A DNA stretch of 7,516 bases from Sedimenticola sp. (GTDB lineage: Bacteria; Pseudomonadota; Gammaproteobacteria; Chromatiales; Chromatiaceae). Both the position numbers and the translations under genes were made by a program. Each line of letters starts with the position of its first letter. Positions within the stretch are counted from its first letter, which is position 1. The stretch spans positions 1-7,516 of the forward strand of contig JAUUYI010000094.1 of NCBI GenBank assembly GCA_030590525.1. Reading direction: 5' to 3'. Under the pieces are notes generated by a model. That model had not been told where the DNA came from, ran no database searches, and saw only the letters and a list, made by a program, of their open reading frames with translations. This document shows positions 6,625 through 7,516 of this stretch, piece by piece.

Positions 6625-7516
6625 GCCCCCGGCACTGCTGATTATTGCCAACAGTGGTCGTGCCATGGCGCAGTCAGCAGCCCGTGGAGGGTTTTCTGTC
6701 AGCGTGCTCGATGGTTTTTGCGATCAGGATACTCAGGCTGTGGCGCGTTGCAGAACGGTCAGGATCGACGTCGATGGTCCCGAACGCTTGCTGGGTGAGA
6801 TGGAGTCCCTGGCACACGGGCAATCGGTTCCTATGATTTATGGGGCAGGGCTGGAGGGAAGACCATCGCTTCTGCACCGTTTGTCGGAACGCGGTCATCT
6901 GCTCGGAAATGATCCCGCCATTCAGGAGCTGATCGCCAATCCAACCGCCTATCTTGCGCTGCTGGACAGGCTGCAGATCCCTTACCCTGAAACTCGCCTG
7001 ACGCCTCCTGAGGCGACCAGCGGGGCACCTTGGTTGCTGAAGAAAGCGGGCAGTAGTGGTGGTCAGGGTGTGAGCTACTGGAATCATCAGCAGCCACAAC
7101 CTGGTGCAGGATACTACTATCAGAGATATCTCCCGGGGAGAGTGATGTCCGCCTTGTTTATTGCAGATGGAGAGTCCTGTCGCATCATTGGCTTCAACAG
7201 ACTCAGAAGCACGAATTCCGGTGGGTCCTCACCCTTCCTGTACGGTGGTGCACTGGGCCAGGCGTCACTGCCGGATTCGTTGAGTAAACGGGTGGCGCAC
7301 TGGGTTGAAAAACTGGTTGCCGATCTTGGCCTGCGTGGCGTGAACAGCCTTGATTTCATCCTGAGCAGCGATGATCTCTTCATGCTCGACCTGAATGCGA
7401 GACCCCCGGCAACTCTCGAACTCTACGAACATGAAATCGCGGGTGGCTGGATGAAGCAACATGTTCGGGCCTGTCTTGGCAGTCTGGCCGAGGTGCCACC
7501 GCCAGTCGCCGCGGCA
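6614..7516 (+). CDS. ATP-grasp family ligase, probable C1-cofactor biosynthesis protein (OrfY-like), cut by window edge
   Basis: 301 codons are open to the right edge with no stop. The protein looks like an ATP-grasp carboxylate ligase of the type found near H4MPT genes in methylotrophs; I believe this is the group called OrfY (COG2232), but this is from memory. An N-terminal nucleotide-fold-like part (LLIIANSGRAMAQSAARGGF, 8-27, then VLDGFCDQDT, 31-40) precedes the ATP-grasp core. The core has LLKKAGSSGGQGV (141-153) with Lys143/Lys144 and a flexible glycine loop, YYYQRYLPG (167-175), and VNSLDF (243-248) with LDLNARPP (258-265), where Asp259 and Asn261 are the likely metal ligands. The ATG at 6614 overlaps the mtdB end and has GAGGTG at 6598-6603, 10 nt upstream; Met18 would remove the first strand. 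The coupling to mtdB and mptG suggests ligation of an amino acid, such as glutamate, during H4MPT or methylofuran synthesis. The substrate is unproven. Confidence 0.8.
   Translation, partial: MSAEPPALLIIANSGRAMAQSAARGGFSVSVLDGFCDQDTQAVARCRTVRIDVDGPERLLGEMESLAHGQSVPMIYGAGLEGRPSLLHRLSERGHLLGNDPAIQELIANPTAYLALLDRLQIPYPETRLTPPEATSGAPWLLKKAGSSGGQGVSYWNHQQPQPGAGYYYQRYLPGRVMSALFIADGESCRIIGFNRLRSTNSGGSSPFLYGGALGQASLPDSLSKRVAHWVEKLVADLGLRGVNSLDFILSSDDLFMLDLNARPPATLELYEHEIAGGWMKQHVRACLGSLAEVPPPVAAA

Noticed and set aside
1..7516. CRISPR array, transposon, prophage or tRNA
   Set aside because: No spaced repeats, transposase-like frames, terminal inverted repeats or cloverleaf sequence were seen; almost all of the window is accounted for by seven pathway genes.

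Overview
The window is a core block of the tetrahydromethanopterin (H4MPT)-linked C1-transfer pathway, in which bacteria oxidise formaldehyde to formate. The proteins match the bacterial (methylotroph) versions rather than the archaeal ones. FhcB lacks the Mo/W-ligand cysteine expected in methanogen formylmethanofuran dehydrogenases, and the redox step is carried by an MtdB-type NAD(P)-dependent dehydrogenase. Base composition is fairly high in G+C, overlaps are tight (ATGA, TAATG) and Shine-Dalgarno sites are good. This fits a proteobacterium able to oxidise C1 compounds; a gammaproteobacterium is my guess, not something the sequence proves.

Layout: two divergent transcription units flank a 421-nt spacer (4282-4702). 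The left unit is on the minus strand and reads fhcB (4281-2986), fhcA (2971-1301), fhcD (1304-408), fhcC (411 to beyond base 1). It encodes the four subunits of the formyltransferase/hydrolase complex. The right unit is on the plus strand and reads beta-RFAP synthase (mptG, 4703-5722), methylene-H4MPT dehydrogenase (mtdB, 5722-6624) and an ATP-grasp ligase of uncertain substrate (6614 to beyond base 7516). The spacer holds a plausible sigma-70-like promoter for fhcB, a strong ribosome-binding site for mptG, a doubtful 64-codon ORF, and no convincing plus-strand promoter.

How the genes work together: MptG makes the ribofuranosyl-aniline precursor of the pterin cofactor. MtdB oxidises methylene-H4MPT to methenyl-H4MPT and yields NAD(P)H. 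A cyclohydrolase (Mch, not in this window) would give formyl-H4MPT. FhcD moves the formyl group to methylofuran, and FhcA hydrolyses it to formate, with FhcB and FhcC as the structural and cofactor-holding parts. The formaldehyde-activating enzyme (Fae) and Mch are not in the window and must be encoded elsewhere for the pathway to run.

The least explained items are the ATP-grasp protein coupled to mtdB, the redox-dead FhcB that still carries an apparent four-cysteine cluster motif, and the long divergent spacer.
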